Assembly: GCA_905221605.1 (NCBI GenBank)
Contig: CAJNDS010002669.1
Coordinates: forward strand, 1 to 64,000
Direction of reading: 5' to 3'
Origin: Symbiodinium natans
Lineage: Eukaryota > Sar > Dinophyceae > Suessiales > Symbiodiniaceae
DNA length: 64,000 nucleotides
Shown: piece by piece, positions 32,201 to 41,971 of the stretch
How the letters are laid out: each line of letters starts with the position of its first letter
Position numbering within the stretch: the stretch's first letter is position 1
Notes under the pieces: generated by a model
Databases searched by the model: none
Told to the model about the DNA's origin: nothing
What the model saw: the letters and a program-made list of their open reading frames with translations, nothing else
Program-made: the position numbers and the translations under genes

Positions 32201-35200
32201 CTTACGTTCGGAAGCTGATAGCTGAGCCGCTTCTCGCCCGTCACTCGCTGTCTTGTCGAGTTGCTTGGTCGGGGGCGATGATGAGCCGAGTTACTCGTCA
32301 TCCGACTTGTGACATGAAGAACTTACGTTCGGAAGCTGATAGCTGAGCCGCTTCTTGCCCGTCACGCGCTGTCTTGTCGAGTTGCTTGGTCGGGCGCGAT
32401 GATGAGCCGAGTTACTCGTCATCCGACTTGTGACATGAAGAACTTACGTTCGGAAGCTGATAGCTGAGCCGCTTCTTGCCCGTCACTCGCTGTCTTGTCG
32501 AGTTGCTTGGTCGGGCGCGATGATGAGCCGAGTTACTCGTCATCCGACTTGTGACATGAAGAACTTACGTTCGGAAGCTGATAGCTGAGCCGCTTCTTGC
32601 CCGTCACGCGCTGTCTTGTCGAGTTGCTTGGTCGGGGGCGATGATGAGCCGAGTTACTCGTCATCCGACTTGTGACATGAAGAACTTACGTTCGGAAGCT
32701 GATAGCTGAGCCGCTTCTTGCCCGTCACGCGCTGTCTTGTCGAGTTGCTTGGTCGGGCGCGATGATGAGCCGAGTTACTCGTCATCCGACTTGTGACATG
32801 AAGAACTTGTGTTCGGAAGCTGATAGCTGAGCTGCTTCTTGCCCGTCACTCGCTGTCTTGTCGAGTTGCTTGGTCGGGGACGATGATGAGCCGAGTTACT
32901 CGTCATCCGACTTGTGACATGAAGAACTTATGTTTGGAAGCTGATAGCTGAGCCGCTTCTTGCCCGTCACTCGCTGTCTTGTCGAGTTGCTTGGTCGGGG
33001 GCGATGATGAGCCGAGTTGCATCGCTGTGGGCATCAGACCACATGGACTGCATCTTGCTTAGTTGTGTCTATGCTCTGACGAGCAGAACCCGAGTACAGG
33101 GTCCGATAGTTGAGCGCAGCTGGACGAGAGTCCGAAGAGCCCGCCCCTCAAGTCATGTTAGGCCCAAGACAGCCCAGGATTTTTTGAAAAGAACCCAAAG
33201 CAACTCTAAGCCCTACCCCTGGCCCCTCCCCCCCCAACCCCGCTCTCCCCCCTTCCCCCCCTGACGTCAGGGCCGAAGGGATGGAAACCAAAGCTGGTCT
33301 TCCATGGGGCCTTGGGCCTACTTTGGCTGTGCCCCTCTTTGCTTCTTTGCTTCTTTGCTTCCGCTGCTCTACGGGCTTCGGAGCCCTCTAAAAAGGCCCC
33401 CGACCTGCTTGGCCGCCTTGACTCAGCTGGTGAGGCCTCAGATGTGCGAGTGTCGGAGTGTCCTCCTCCGGCGAATTCTGGGATTCTGAGCTGCAGTCCG
33501 GAAGGCTGATTGAAGCCCACTTGGACGTCCTGGCCTTCCTCTTGGAGGACGTGCTGCGGTCAGTGTCATTGGCAGCTGGCAGCTGTGAGCGAAGCCCGCC
33601 GACACTTTGCACTTGCGCGACGCGTGGAGCTCAGGTGCTCCGCCTCATCCAGAACTGCATCCAGCATGAGTTTGAGGCAGGAGTGTTCGGTGTCCGGAGC
33701 ACTTTCCAAGCTGATGCTGCAAGCTTACACCAGTGTCACCAGTGGTCTGCCCAGGCAGTGGCTCGGATTGGGGTGGAGGGCTTCAAGCAGCTGCTGATCT
33801 CCACAGGGAAGAGCCTCACGCCTCCCCTTTGGCAAAAGGCCCGCCATCCGGAGTGTCGAGCTTTGCAGGTTCTGAGCTGTTGACAACGTGCTGCTCGTTG
33901 CAGCGTAGCTCACCCTTACCGGTGGTAAAATTGCTTCTATCAACCCCTTCCCGGATCTCGAAAGTGACAGTGGAGTGACCTTTCAAAGCGTTCCTGACGT
34001 TCTCCAGGTCACGAACTGCATCTTGGAGCTCTTCAAGGAGAGCATGCCCACGAAGCTGATGGAGGTTGACAAGGCACCTCCTTAAGTGTACACGGGCACT
34101 TTGCGGGGCTTCCCCTCGATGTCAGGCCTCGGTGGAGCTGCCTTTCAACGAGGAGGATGTCGTAATTCAGTCCGCGTCTGAAGCAGTGCGAAGCAGCATC
34201 CCTCAAGCGTGGACATAAGAGCATTACAGAGCCCCGGCTTATGAGAAGGACTCCGCCAAAAAAACATCACACAAGGGCCTCTAAGAGTGCCCGCCTGTTT
34301 TGGCTTCCCAGTGCCAGTGTCCAGGTGCGTTGTGCAGCTCCTGCTTAGCGACATGCTTCAGAATGCTGTTTTCTCGCACTACGAGCCGGAGCCTTGGTAA
34401 TTCTTCGTATCCTGCATGGGGATCTGCGTTGAAGGGGGGTGCAGGATCTCCCCCCGTGTCCAGGAACATTCCGGAAAGCGGTCTCATGACGCTCTTGGAT
34501 GCTCTGCAGCAGTCGTTCGAGTTCGCACAGGCTGGCATCGTGTCTTGCTGCCATGCCTTCGTGCGATCAGTAGTTGTGGCTCTTGAAAGGAGTTCAACCG
34601 CCAGATTGAGCTGCGACAAGCGCTCAAAAGGCTTGGCTTCATGAAGGACATGTCCAGGGCCCAGTAGGCCTCAATCGGGCCTGAAAAAGCTGAACAAGGG
34701 GGGCCGTGTGAAAAGGTGGCTGAAAGTAATGCAGCTCTTCTGCACAGCTTCCTTTTCTTCTTCGTGCTGAGGAAGCAGCTGCCTGGCCTGCGCTGCCAGC
34801 TCGCTTTGGCTTGCGGCTCTCTGTTCCTCTCCTACCACGCTGGGGGGCGCCTGCACCTTTGCAGGTTCAAGCAGGAGCGCGAATCGCTCAGCTGCTCCCT
34901 GCGGATCTTGTTCCAGGCGGCAAGAATCCAAGGGGTGCTCTCCCAGCCCTCCCCAAAATCACTTGTCAGCACTTCCCCAACGAGGTGCAGGCGGATCCTC
35001 GCATGCAGGGCACAGACTTCGCCTCACAAGCGGTGGAGCGCCGCCCTGGCCCATTTAAGACACTGCGCCGCGCTGTCTTTGGAGTCATGCCGTCCTTGTT
35101 GGTTATATGTCTGTTAAGCATGTTAAAACCTTCGTGACCGCGCCACGATCAGGATTGCTGCGGCTCTGCCGGTCTGTCCTTCAGAACTATGTGAGCAAGG

Positions 35201-36146
35201 CCTTGCGACCCCCCACAAACTCAAAATGTCAGAGCAAATCACGAGCTGCAGCATTACACGCCCCAAGGACCCAAGATAGCATTGCTGGCACGCACAAGCG
35301 CAGGAGAAAGTTCTGCATGAGCGCGACGCGCACGGTCCCTGGCAGACCTCATAGCAGTCAGGCTGTAGGTGCTGCAGGCGGCTTGCTCGAGGAAAAACCT
35401 CGGAGGTTTCATTTTCCGGAAATATGGTGTTGGGACCAGGGGGCAGCGCTTGCAAACAGAGCAGTTGTTTTGTTCTTGTGCTAGGGCTGCATGGGGATGG
35501 TTTTCTTTCACTTCCACCAGGTCCGACGCGGGAGCTGTTCCGGAGGCGGCGATTGTGGAAATGGAAAGAGAGGTCCTTGGCCTGGTGCCCATCATCTCAG
35601 AAGCCGGCAGCCCAGCTCTCCACCTGGACAGCTGTTTGGGGTTTCCGCTGTGAACTGCTGGCAAAGCCCGGCTGTGCGAGGTTGTGGTGAAGGGCTTGAA
35701 GGATCTCCCACAGAAGCTCTTCGAGCAGCCCTGGCCTTTCCATCGCATCTCCCTAGCCAATCTCAAGAAATCCAACGCCTTGTGCGGATGATCGGTGCTG
35801 CTATACATACATGTGAATTTAATCTATACACTTATATAGATAGACACATGCACATGTTTGTCTGTGCTGTTTGCCAACAAGCCCTGGACCGCTGCTTTCT
35901 GCCAGCATCCCCCTTGACCCCTTGTGGCATAAGAGAAGCCCCTTGCGCTGAAGGCACATCCAAGAGCTGTTCCCACTCTTCTGCGACCTAACCATGGTCA
36001 ACGCACGGGAGGCCCATCTCGCAGTCCCACATTAGGCATTCCGAGTTTTGTGTGTTACATGGCCGGCCAAGGTTCGATTATTGGTGCGGGAGGTGCTGGT
36101 GGAGCGCGTCACCCCACTCCTGGGAACACCAAGCTCGGGAGCCTAA
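22151..36146 (+). CDS. ARF guanine-nucleotide exchange factor, BIG/Sec7p class (multi-exon)
   Basis: This gene encodes a large Sec7-domain GEF that loads GTP on ARF GTPases at the trans-Golgi and endosomes to recruit coats. At least 35 short + strand exons follow the order of BIG/Sec7p proteins: HUS region (22151-23260), Sec7 domain (24038-25464), then HDS-type C-terminal repeats to a terminal exon [20 protein letters not shown] with TAA at 36144-36146. Introns are roughly 60 to over 1000 bases. Readable ones show GT, GC (25172-25259; 24884-24945) and GA (about 25325-25419) donors with AG|G acceptors. The DCB domain exons upstream were not firmly located, so the true start is unknown, perhaps in 18-22 kb. 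Landmark residues all read open, so the gene appears functional. GBF1-type GEFs are less likely, because the linker and C-terminal motifs match BIG. Confidence 0.93.
24038..25464 (+). CDS. ARF-GEF exons: Sec7 catalytic domain
   Basis: Exons in order: [17 protein letters not shown] (24038-24087); [18 protein letters not shown] (24160-24213); [13 protein letters not shown] (24298-24342); [14 protein letters not shown] (24477-24518), with the glutamic finger E of YLGE that displaces Mg/phosphate; [20 protein letters not shown] (24671-24754); [17 protein letters not shown] (24833-24883); [20 protein letters not shown] (24946-25033); [16 protein letters not shown] (25123-25171); [19 protein letters not shown] (25260-25324); [15 protein letters not shown] (25420-25464). 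All Sec7 core motifs are present, so catalysis is expected. At brefeldin-A contact positions (ARNO numbering) the reading is F190, S191, D198, M208: three sensitive-type residues and one resistant-type. Confidence 0.95.
24522..24561. repeat. CCCAAGTG octamer x5 in ARF-GEF intron
   Basis: Five tandem copies of CCCAAGTG start directly after the exon ending YLGE (24518), so they lie at the very 5' end of that intron. Similar short arrays in this gene are a CTCATGGGA nonamer (about 25660-25710) and GTGGCGTTCCT x3 (about 24789-24823). Confidence 0.85.
25770..36146 (+). CDS. ARF-GEF exons: C-terminal HDS region
   Basis: Exons I can place: [20 protein letters not shown] (25770-25859); [19 protein letters not shown] (about 26185-26247); [20 protein letters not shown] (26694-26790); [11 protein letters not shown] (about 26829); [16 protein letters not shown] (26983-27045); [15 protein letters not shown] (27144-27187); [14 protein letters not shown] (about 27846); [16 protein letters not shown] (28089-28160); [20 protein letters not shown] (28273-28340); [20 protein letters not shown] (28880-28968); [10 protein letters not shown] (29020); [19 protein letters not shown] (29870-29990); [15 protein letters not shown] (30190); [20 protein letters not shown] (31146); [15 protein letters not shown] (31393); [17 protein letters not shown] (33752); [19 protein letters not shown] (34010); CAAPA-region exon VVQLLLSDM-like (34324); [16 protein letters not shown] (34483); [19 protein letters not shown] (34594); [17 protein letters not shown] (34862); [13 protein letters not shown] (35540); [16 protein letters not shown] (35680); [17 protein letters not shown] (35957). 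These track the HDS1-4 helical repeats of BIG/Sec7p. Confidence 0.88.
32070..33019. repeat. 121-bp minisatellite, nearly 8 units, in ARF-GEF intron
   Basis: The motif ACATGAAGAACTTACGTTCGG recurs at 32070 (variant), 32191, 32312, 32433, 32554 and on, with a strict 121-base period, ending about 33019. Units are over 95% alike. Each contains GATGATGAG-CCGAGTTA-CTCGTCATC, a perfect or near-perfect 9-bp hairpin stem. The first unit (TCACTGGCTGG, AAGCTGAAAGC) is the most divergent. The array sits between the exons at about 31393-31450 and 33752-33805. Confidence 0.95.
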
Positions 36147-37529
36147 CGGGAGCTGGATCTGCCGTTGATGCCCTTCGTGACTGCTTCTTTTCGGCTTCCT
36201 GGTGCCAGGTTAACTTGCGTGCCTGAACGCCTTTACTTGCAGCCGCAGCATTTGTACAGCGTGGCCTGCAGGTGTTAAAACTTATGTGGCACCTTGCCAG
36301 CCTGAAGTGCCCAGACGTCGTAGCAGCCACGCAGCAGTACTTGCAACAAGCCAGGCTTGTGAGGGCTTCTGCTCTTGGTCCCAAAGGAAAGGATCTCCCG
36401 AGAAGAGAGGCAGACCACCGGGACTGACATAAGGCATCACTTACGGCACGCGACAGGGTAGCAAGGCGCAAGTCCACAGCACTACTGCCACAAGGGGGTC
36501 TCAGCCTTGCTTCTCGCAGATGCATGAGAAGAGCCACGGCTAGTCTAAGTTGCAGTTGCCGTGCTTCTTCGTCGCTTCTCGGTTTCCAGCCGACGGCCCC
36601 GCCAATGAAGGCCTTGAGGCGTGCTCTATCTTTGCCACGGTTGGGGCGGCCCGACACAGTGGTCAGTGACTCTGGCACTGCAGCAAAGAAAGCTGCGAAA
36701 CGCGGCGCGCATGCGGCCAACTCGCACGTGAAAAGCGAGAAAGGTGTCCATGGTGTGGAGTACGTGCAGTCATGTGCAGTCTCAGGGTCCAGGTTCTTTG
36801 GATTTTTGCATGCCTCCGCCCCCGGAATCTCAGGAGGCCGGAGTTAGAGTGCCAGACAGTTGCAGCTCGGGTTTGCTTTTGGCTGACGAGAGCGAAATCA
36901 ACAGAGGGCATCGCAGCAACAGAGTGCGGACAAGCCACAGAGTGGTTTTCAAGTGTAATCTCAACACTCCCTTCAGACGGTGGCATCTGTTCCCCCTCCT
37001 AGCGTGCAGCCTCGGCCTTAGAGGGCCATCGATCAGGGCAAAACGGGTCGGAGCTTCAGGGCATTTGGCAGCACTGAAGGCAAGCTGTTGGTTGGCAGCG
37101 GCATGGCCTGCATCTTGGAGATTGAATGCCATGTGTGAGCGACTGCGCTGGATGCGACAATGATACCCATGGCTTCAGGCCAGCGACGAAGCGCCTGAGG
37201 CTCAAACACAGGACAGACCAGTGGACACACCATTTTTGAAGCAGTTCCCCTCTGATGGCGAGCTGTCAGAAGTGGCATCTAACAGGAGCCGGAGGCTCCA
37301 GCACACGATCCATTCTCTGTCAAGATCCTCACAGCTGTGCAGGACGCGACATGTAGAAGCAGTGCATCCACTCCATGGGACAATAGCCGCAACGGTATCA
37401 CAGCCTGCCCGCGTTGCAGGTTCATCGTAGCCTCAATGGGCTGCGCCACAATGATCACTTGAGGCACCCAGGGGTGCTCATTTTCAAAGGCGACCGCGGC
37501 CGAAAGTAGCTGTGTGGAGGTCATAAGAT
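36147..37529. other. Intergenic; no gene recognised
   Basis: After the ARF-GEF stop I see no motif-bearing exon. A 203-codon minus frame (36109-36720) and overlapping plus frames are present but are Arg/Ala/Ser-rich, without recognisable pattern, and the minus frame overlaps the last ARF-GEF exon. I treat them as chance or as unknown exons. Confidence 0.4.
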
Positions 37530-38100
37530 TTCAAGTCGCTTTCGTAGCATCTGCCGAGTGGAGAGTGATCAACGGAGCTCTGCGGAGTGCACCTTATGAC
37601 TGGCGTCTTGTGTCTATCGGAAGTCAGGCAAAATTGAAACTTGGTTGATCTGTTTACTTGACCGAACCAGAAACTCAAACACAAATCGTTTTTGGAACAT
37701 CTGCTTTGGTGAGGGTGATCAACAGAGCGGAGAGCACAATCCTCAAGACCAGTGTCTTGTGTATATGGGAAGCCGTGCAAAGCAAGAACTGCCATGACTT
37801 GTTTACTTGATCGAAACACAAGGTCAATAATAAATCCTTTGCGTTACATCTGCCTTGTTAAGAGTGATCAACAGGGCTTTGCGGAATGCACATACCTTGT
37901 ATCTGAGTCTGTGCCTATGGCAGGCAAGCCATCTTTTTTGAGTTTGTCCTTGATCGAACCACTAAATCAAACACAAGTCGTTTGGGTAACGTCTAGGGTG
38001 TTTAGCACAGCTCTGCGGAGTGCACATACCTCATGACTGGTGTCTTGTTCCTGAGAGGAGTCAGGCAATCCAAAACTTTGTTGAATTGTGTACAGCGCTT
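37530..38100. repeat. Degenerate tandem repeat, 145-155 bp x4
   Basis: The motif AA(G)TCG-TTT-..-CATCTGCC recurs at about 37532, 37686, 37831 and 37976, each followed about 30 bases on by GAGTGATCAAC(A/G)GAGCTCTGCGGAGTGCA-like text, TGGTGTCTTGTG, and TTGATCGAACC. Copies are about 70-80% alike, so this is an old array. Confidence 0.75.
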
Positions 38101-39814
38101 CGCCTCGCCGAGCCGCGTGGTGTGAGGTACCGTCAGTACTGCAGCCGCCGCCTCCGGCGGCTGTATGTCCAGCTGCGCTTTAAGCATGGGAAAGGGCGCT
38201 TCAAGCAGGCCGGCGTTTCATCCCCTTGCGCGTTGCATCTGCAAGTTTGCATGTGCCGCACAGCTAGTGGAACGAGGCGACGTTCCCAGACAACTTCGAC
38301 GATCCAAAATGGATCTTTATCCCGCTGGTGCAATCAGAGCGGGCATGGGCTTTCGCGGTGAGCCTCGGGCAGCCACGTGATACTCTTCAGTGTCCTTCAG
38401 AAGTTTTTCAGATGCTCGGGGATAGTCGGGTGCGAGACCTCGGAGATCCTTGGAGGTACAGCTGAAAGCGGACAATGCGGCAGCGGCGGTGCGACAGCTG
38501 AGCTTCAAAAAAAGAGCCCCTGGGAGTTCTTTTTTCTTCATGCTTTGTCTGCCTTTTCGAGGTCTTCAATGCACGTTGGCGGCATCATTCAGAACGCAAG
38601 CTGGGACCTCAAACATTGAACTTGGGCCCGGCGCCCAAGCCTCCCAAGCCTTGGCATGTCTCGCAAGGTTAGCGAAAGCATGCCAATATGCGCAGCATTT
38701 GGAGGCGGTGGCAGCCTCAATGCAAGATACAGGCAGATTCAGGACAACTTTTTAAGCGAGTCTGACCTCTAGAAACTCGAGGGGGTCACTCCAGGTCTGC
38801 TTTGATTGATACCGCAAGGAAGAAGGCGGCAGGAGAGTCGTGCGCCCGCAAGGTATGTAAAGTGCATTGTGACCAGCGCACGCAGTTGGAGGCAGAGGTC
38901 GGAGTGCCTGCGTGTGCCTGCGCAAGCAGCGCTGTCGTCACAGCGTTGTCAGCCGCCTCCGCCGTTCTGCAGGCTTACGCAGCTCTGATGTCAGGACTGC
39001 TTGCCGCACAGTGTAACATGATGTAACATGTCATGATCATGTTCATCGTCTAGCTATAGGTTGACTAGTGTGATGCCTGTAGGAGCGTGGCTCGCCGAAC
39101 GAGAGAACTGGGCCGAGGCATGCGCTCGTAGGATTCAGAGCCTGGCATTTCATCAGCCACGAAGCCCAAACTCTGTCAGGCCAAGACGAAATTGGCACGG
39201 AGCAAGAAGCTTTTTGAACATTTCCTCCTGGCTGCGGACCAGGCGCGGGCTCCAGGGAAGCGACCATTCACCCTCTCTCTCGCTCTCTCGCAGTGAAGCT
39301 CTGAACTCTGAAGTTCATGGGATTTCATGTGTTTCAGGCGGAAGGGTCCGCGTTCCGGACGTATCTACAGGCGACAGGGAACACTTGATCAAGTGTTCCG
39401 TGGCAGAAGTGTCTTCTGATGTGTCCTCGAAAGCGTGAGTTGTGATTCACCTCTAGACGGTCCAAAGCACGCAAGCCAGGAGCTTGCCCCAATGCTTCGG
39501 GAGTGCAGGCGGGCAAACAATCGTGCCTGCGCCTCTTGAAGCCTCCAGCCCTTGCGCACAGAGGTACAACCTTGGAGAGGCTGAGCAGGACGAGGATGGG
39601 CTCGGAAAGGTGCGCCGGGGAAGCTTTGGAGCCTCCTGCGTGAATTCAGTGGCAAGCCGATGCGGATGCTGTTGAGGCTTCTGTCACTGACGGCACGAAG
39701 GACCGGGTCTGCAACCATGCAGAAACCACTGTGCGTGCGCGACCGGGCGCGCGTGAGCGTTCGTTCGTGCGTGCGTGCTCGCGTGCACGCGTGCGTGCGC
39801 GCGTGCGGGCGCGC
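38101..39814 (+). other. Unresolved region with a few coding-like stretches
   Basis: Possible + strand exons: SLEVQLKADNAAAAVRQLSF (about 38448-38510) and a hydrophobic, small-residue stretch SAVVTALSAASAVLQAYAAL (about 38925-38990). No family recognised and no continuous gene could be built. It may be a separate gene between the ARF-GEF and the protein at 40510. Confidence 0.3.
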
Positions 39815-39907
<93 letters not shown>

Positions 39908-39934
39908 GGTGTGTGTGTGTGTGTGTGTGTGTGT
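39815..39934. repeat. (GT)n microsatellite flanked by (GCGT)n
   Basis: About 120 bases are almost pure GT with a GTGCGTGGGT interruption at 39901-39910, preceded by alternating GC/GT purine-pyrimidine sequence from about 39735. Such alternating tracts can adopt Z-DNA. Cys/Val and His/Thr frames through it are artefacts. Confidence 0.97.
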
Positions 39935-40509
39935 TGCGGACCATACCTGGAGCACACCTCCACCTCCCTTGACAGGGCCGAGACGGAGACCTCATGTTCC
40001 GAACCCATGCCGTTTCCATTCCATCCGACAAGATCAGATCCAAAGTGGTGTGGCGACCTCGGTGACTTGCGTAGACTCGGCCTTTTTACAAAGGGGGTTG
40101 GGGCGCTGTGGGCCGTTGCGGAGGAAGTGCATGGAGATGACGAAGGCATTACAGGTCGGGGGAGCTTTTCTTGAGAAGGAGCCTTTCTCGGTAATTTGTT
40201 GCTCTCCCTTCTATTCAGGCTGATGCCGACTCTCAGGAGACTCCTGGGGCAGTCTTCGCTGAAAAGTATGGTGCTTCCCTCAGATCCGGCATGGTCTTTC
40301 CCAATAAGGAACCTTTTTTGGGGGCCTGGCTGGATGGGTGTTTGGACGGCTTGGGAGCTGGGCCCGCGGCGTCCCTTAACCCTAAACCGTTATGGGGCAC
40401 TCAACCGTCCCAAGCTTCTTGGAGACGTGACGCGATCCTTTGCTGCCTTTGCTTCCGTTTTCTCAGGCCTTGCATTTTTCGTTCCGTCCGGTTTCCCACG
40501 GCAGCGAAC

Positions 40510-41256
40510 ATGCAGTGGGCAGTGCTTTCAATGGCAATCACGGGTTCCGTTGCTTCCCAGTTCGCGGTGTGGACGTATTATGATGTTGACGAGGCGTGTG
40601 GCTCTCTATCAACAATGGCAGCGTTGCCATTGGGAGCGTGCCAAGGTCCATGTGGCCCTCCCACGTGCGAAAACGAAGAGTGGTGGATCAACGAGCTGAA
40701 TGGCACGCATGTGTTCGATCGATTTTACAACACGTCAGACTGTAGTGGGGCACCCACCTGGGAATTTGTGAATCCCGTGGATGCTTGTGTGGGGAAGGAC
40801 GGTTATTCTTCCAAGGTCGTCCTTCAAACGCTGGACAGCTACAGCTTCGACACCTACGGCGGGGATTCTGCCGATGGCTGCCCCAGCAGCTCACGAGGAT
40901 GTGCTGAGCAGGCACTAGGCTTGTGCCTCGTCACCTATGAAGGTATCAGCAAGCATGTCCGGGTGGATGGTGATATCATTCGGCGTGTGTACAACACCAG
41001 CGACTGCAGCGATACTCCCACCGAGACCACCCTGACAGCGGGCACATGCTTCCATGACAATCTATATGGTAACGTGTCTATGTCGAGCTCCGGCACATGC
41101 AATTTAGCGAGCACAACTGCAACCACAACCACAACAACTACGACGACGACGACAACAACTACCGAGCAGATCAATGCTTCAAGTCAAGGTGTTTGGCAGT
41201 CGGGCATTGCTGGCAGCATGCTGCTCCTGGCAACTAGCCGCTGCCTGACGTACTAG
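40510..41256 (+). CDS. Secreted or GPI-type surface protein, duplicated NTSDC module
   Basis: I chose ATG 40510 (248 residues) because it begins a good signal peptide, MQWAVLSMAITGSVASQFAV; the frame is open 73 codons further upstream (to 40291). The mature part has two Cys-bearing modules with RFYNTSDCSGAPT (around residue 75) and RVYNTSDCSDTPT (around 160). NGT and NTS sequons suggest N-glycosylation. A Thr-only stalk of about 15 residues (ACA/ACG codons near 41115-41165) follows, and the protein ends with GIAGSMLLLATSRCLTY, a short hydrophobic tail like a GPI-attachment signal. No intron is apparent, unusual next to its intron-rich neighbours, which suggests a retro-processed gene. Function unknown. 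Similar signal/Cys-repeat/Thr-stalk proteins occur widely among dinoflagellate surface proteins. Confidence 0.75.
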   Translation: MQWAVLSMAITGSVASQFAVWTYYDVDEACGSLSTMAALPLGACQGPCGPPTCENEEWWINELNGTHVFDRFYNTSDCSGAPTWEFVNPVDACVGKDGYSSKVVLQTLDSYSFDTYGGDSADGCPSSSRGCAEQALGLCLVTYEGISKHVRVDGDIIRRVYNTSDCSDTPTETTLTAGTCFHDNLYGNVSMSSSGTCNLASTTATTTTTTTTTTTTTTEQINASSQGVWQSGIAGSMLLLATSRCLTY

Positions 41257-41749
41257 GGCTAGGGGGTTTGATGAATTGAGCTTGTTGTAGATTGCTTCGG
41301 GACTGGTCTAGCTGCTGATGGAGCCAGCATTGGGCGACTGAATCAACATTTGCATACTACCAAATTTCCCGCTGACAGAAGCCAAAGGTGCCTCTATGGC
41401 GTGTGAACATCTTGTCTCACAATTCGGGGCTCAGCAAGCAGCTGCAAGATGCTAGTGCAGGCTCTTGCCATCCGAGTCTGCTCATGTTGCGGCGCCTTTG
41501 AGCTTGAACCCTTAACTTGAAGCACTACATGATTCAGAAGCGCGAATTTGAGCCATCCAACTTATGCTGTGTTATCGAGGCTGGAGATCTGTGTTTATCA
41601 GCAATAAGAGAGTTTCACCAGCCTTTCTTCACGGATTTTCAGCCGGTCGCCTTTTGTGCAGGCGACAAAACCGAATGAAAAAGAGAGTATGCAGGCACTC
41701 AGTGTCTCGAGGCAAGTGTTGCAAAGTCACAGTCATGATTTGGGGGTTG

Positions 41750-41858
41750 TGATATCTCCTCATCCCCCCTTGATACTGGCTATTCCCACTGTAGTTTATG
41801 GTCATATCTTGGGAATAGTTCATGTTGGGGGGTGAGGGGGGGTAATATCAAGGAGAGG
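41750..41858. repeat. Imperfect inverted repeat (foldback/MITE-like)
   Basis: The left arm, TGATATCTCCTCATCCCCCC through CTATTCCCA (41750-41789), pairs with the right arm, TGGGAATAGTTCATGTTGGG through TAATATCA (about 41811-41853), with a loop of about 20 bases. The outermost 6 bases and the inner TATTCCCA/TGGGAATA are perfect; the middle has mismatches. No clear target duplication is seen. Confidence 0.6.
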
Positions 41859-41971
41859 GGATTGAATACGACCACTGAGGATACTGCAAGTTCTAGAAGT
41901 CTTTCACCTGAGGCAAAGCTCACTCAGAGGCTGCGTGCTGCAAAAAAGACGCTGAATCGTTTACGTCCAAT

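Noticed and set aside
36109-36720. 203-codon minus ORF
   Set aside because: It overlaps the terminal ARF-GEF exon, is Ala/Arg/Ser-rich and has no recognisable pattern.
39389-40223. Long ORFs over the GT microsatellite
   Set aside because: They translate (GT)n as Cys-Val or His-Thr repeats.
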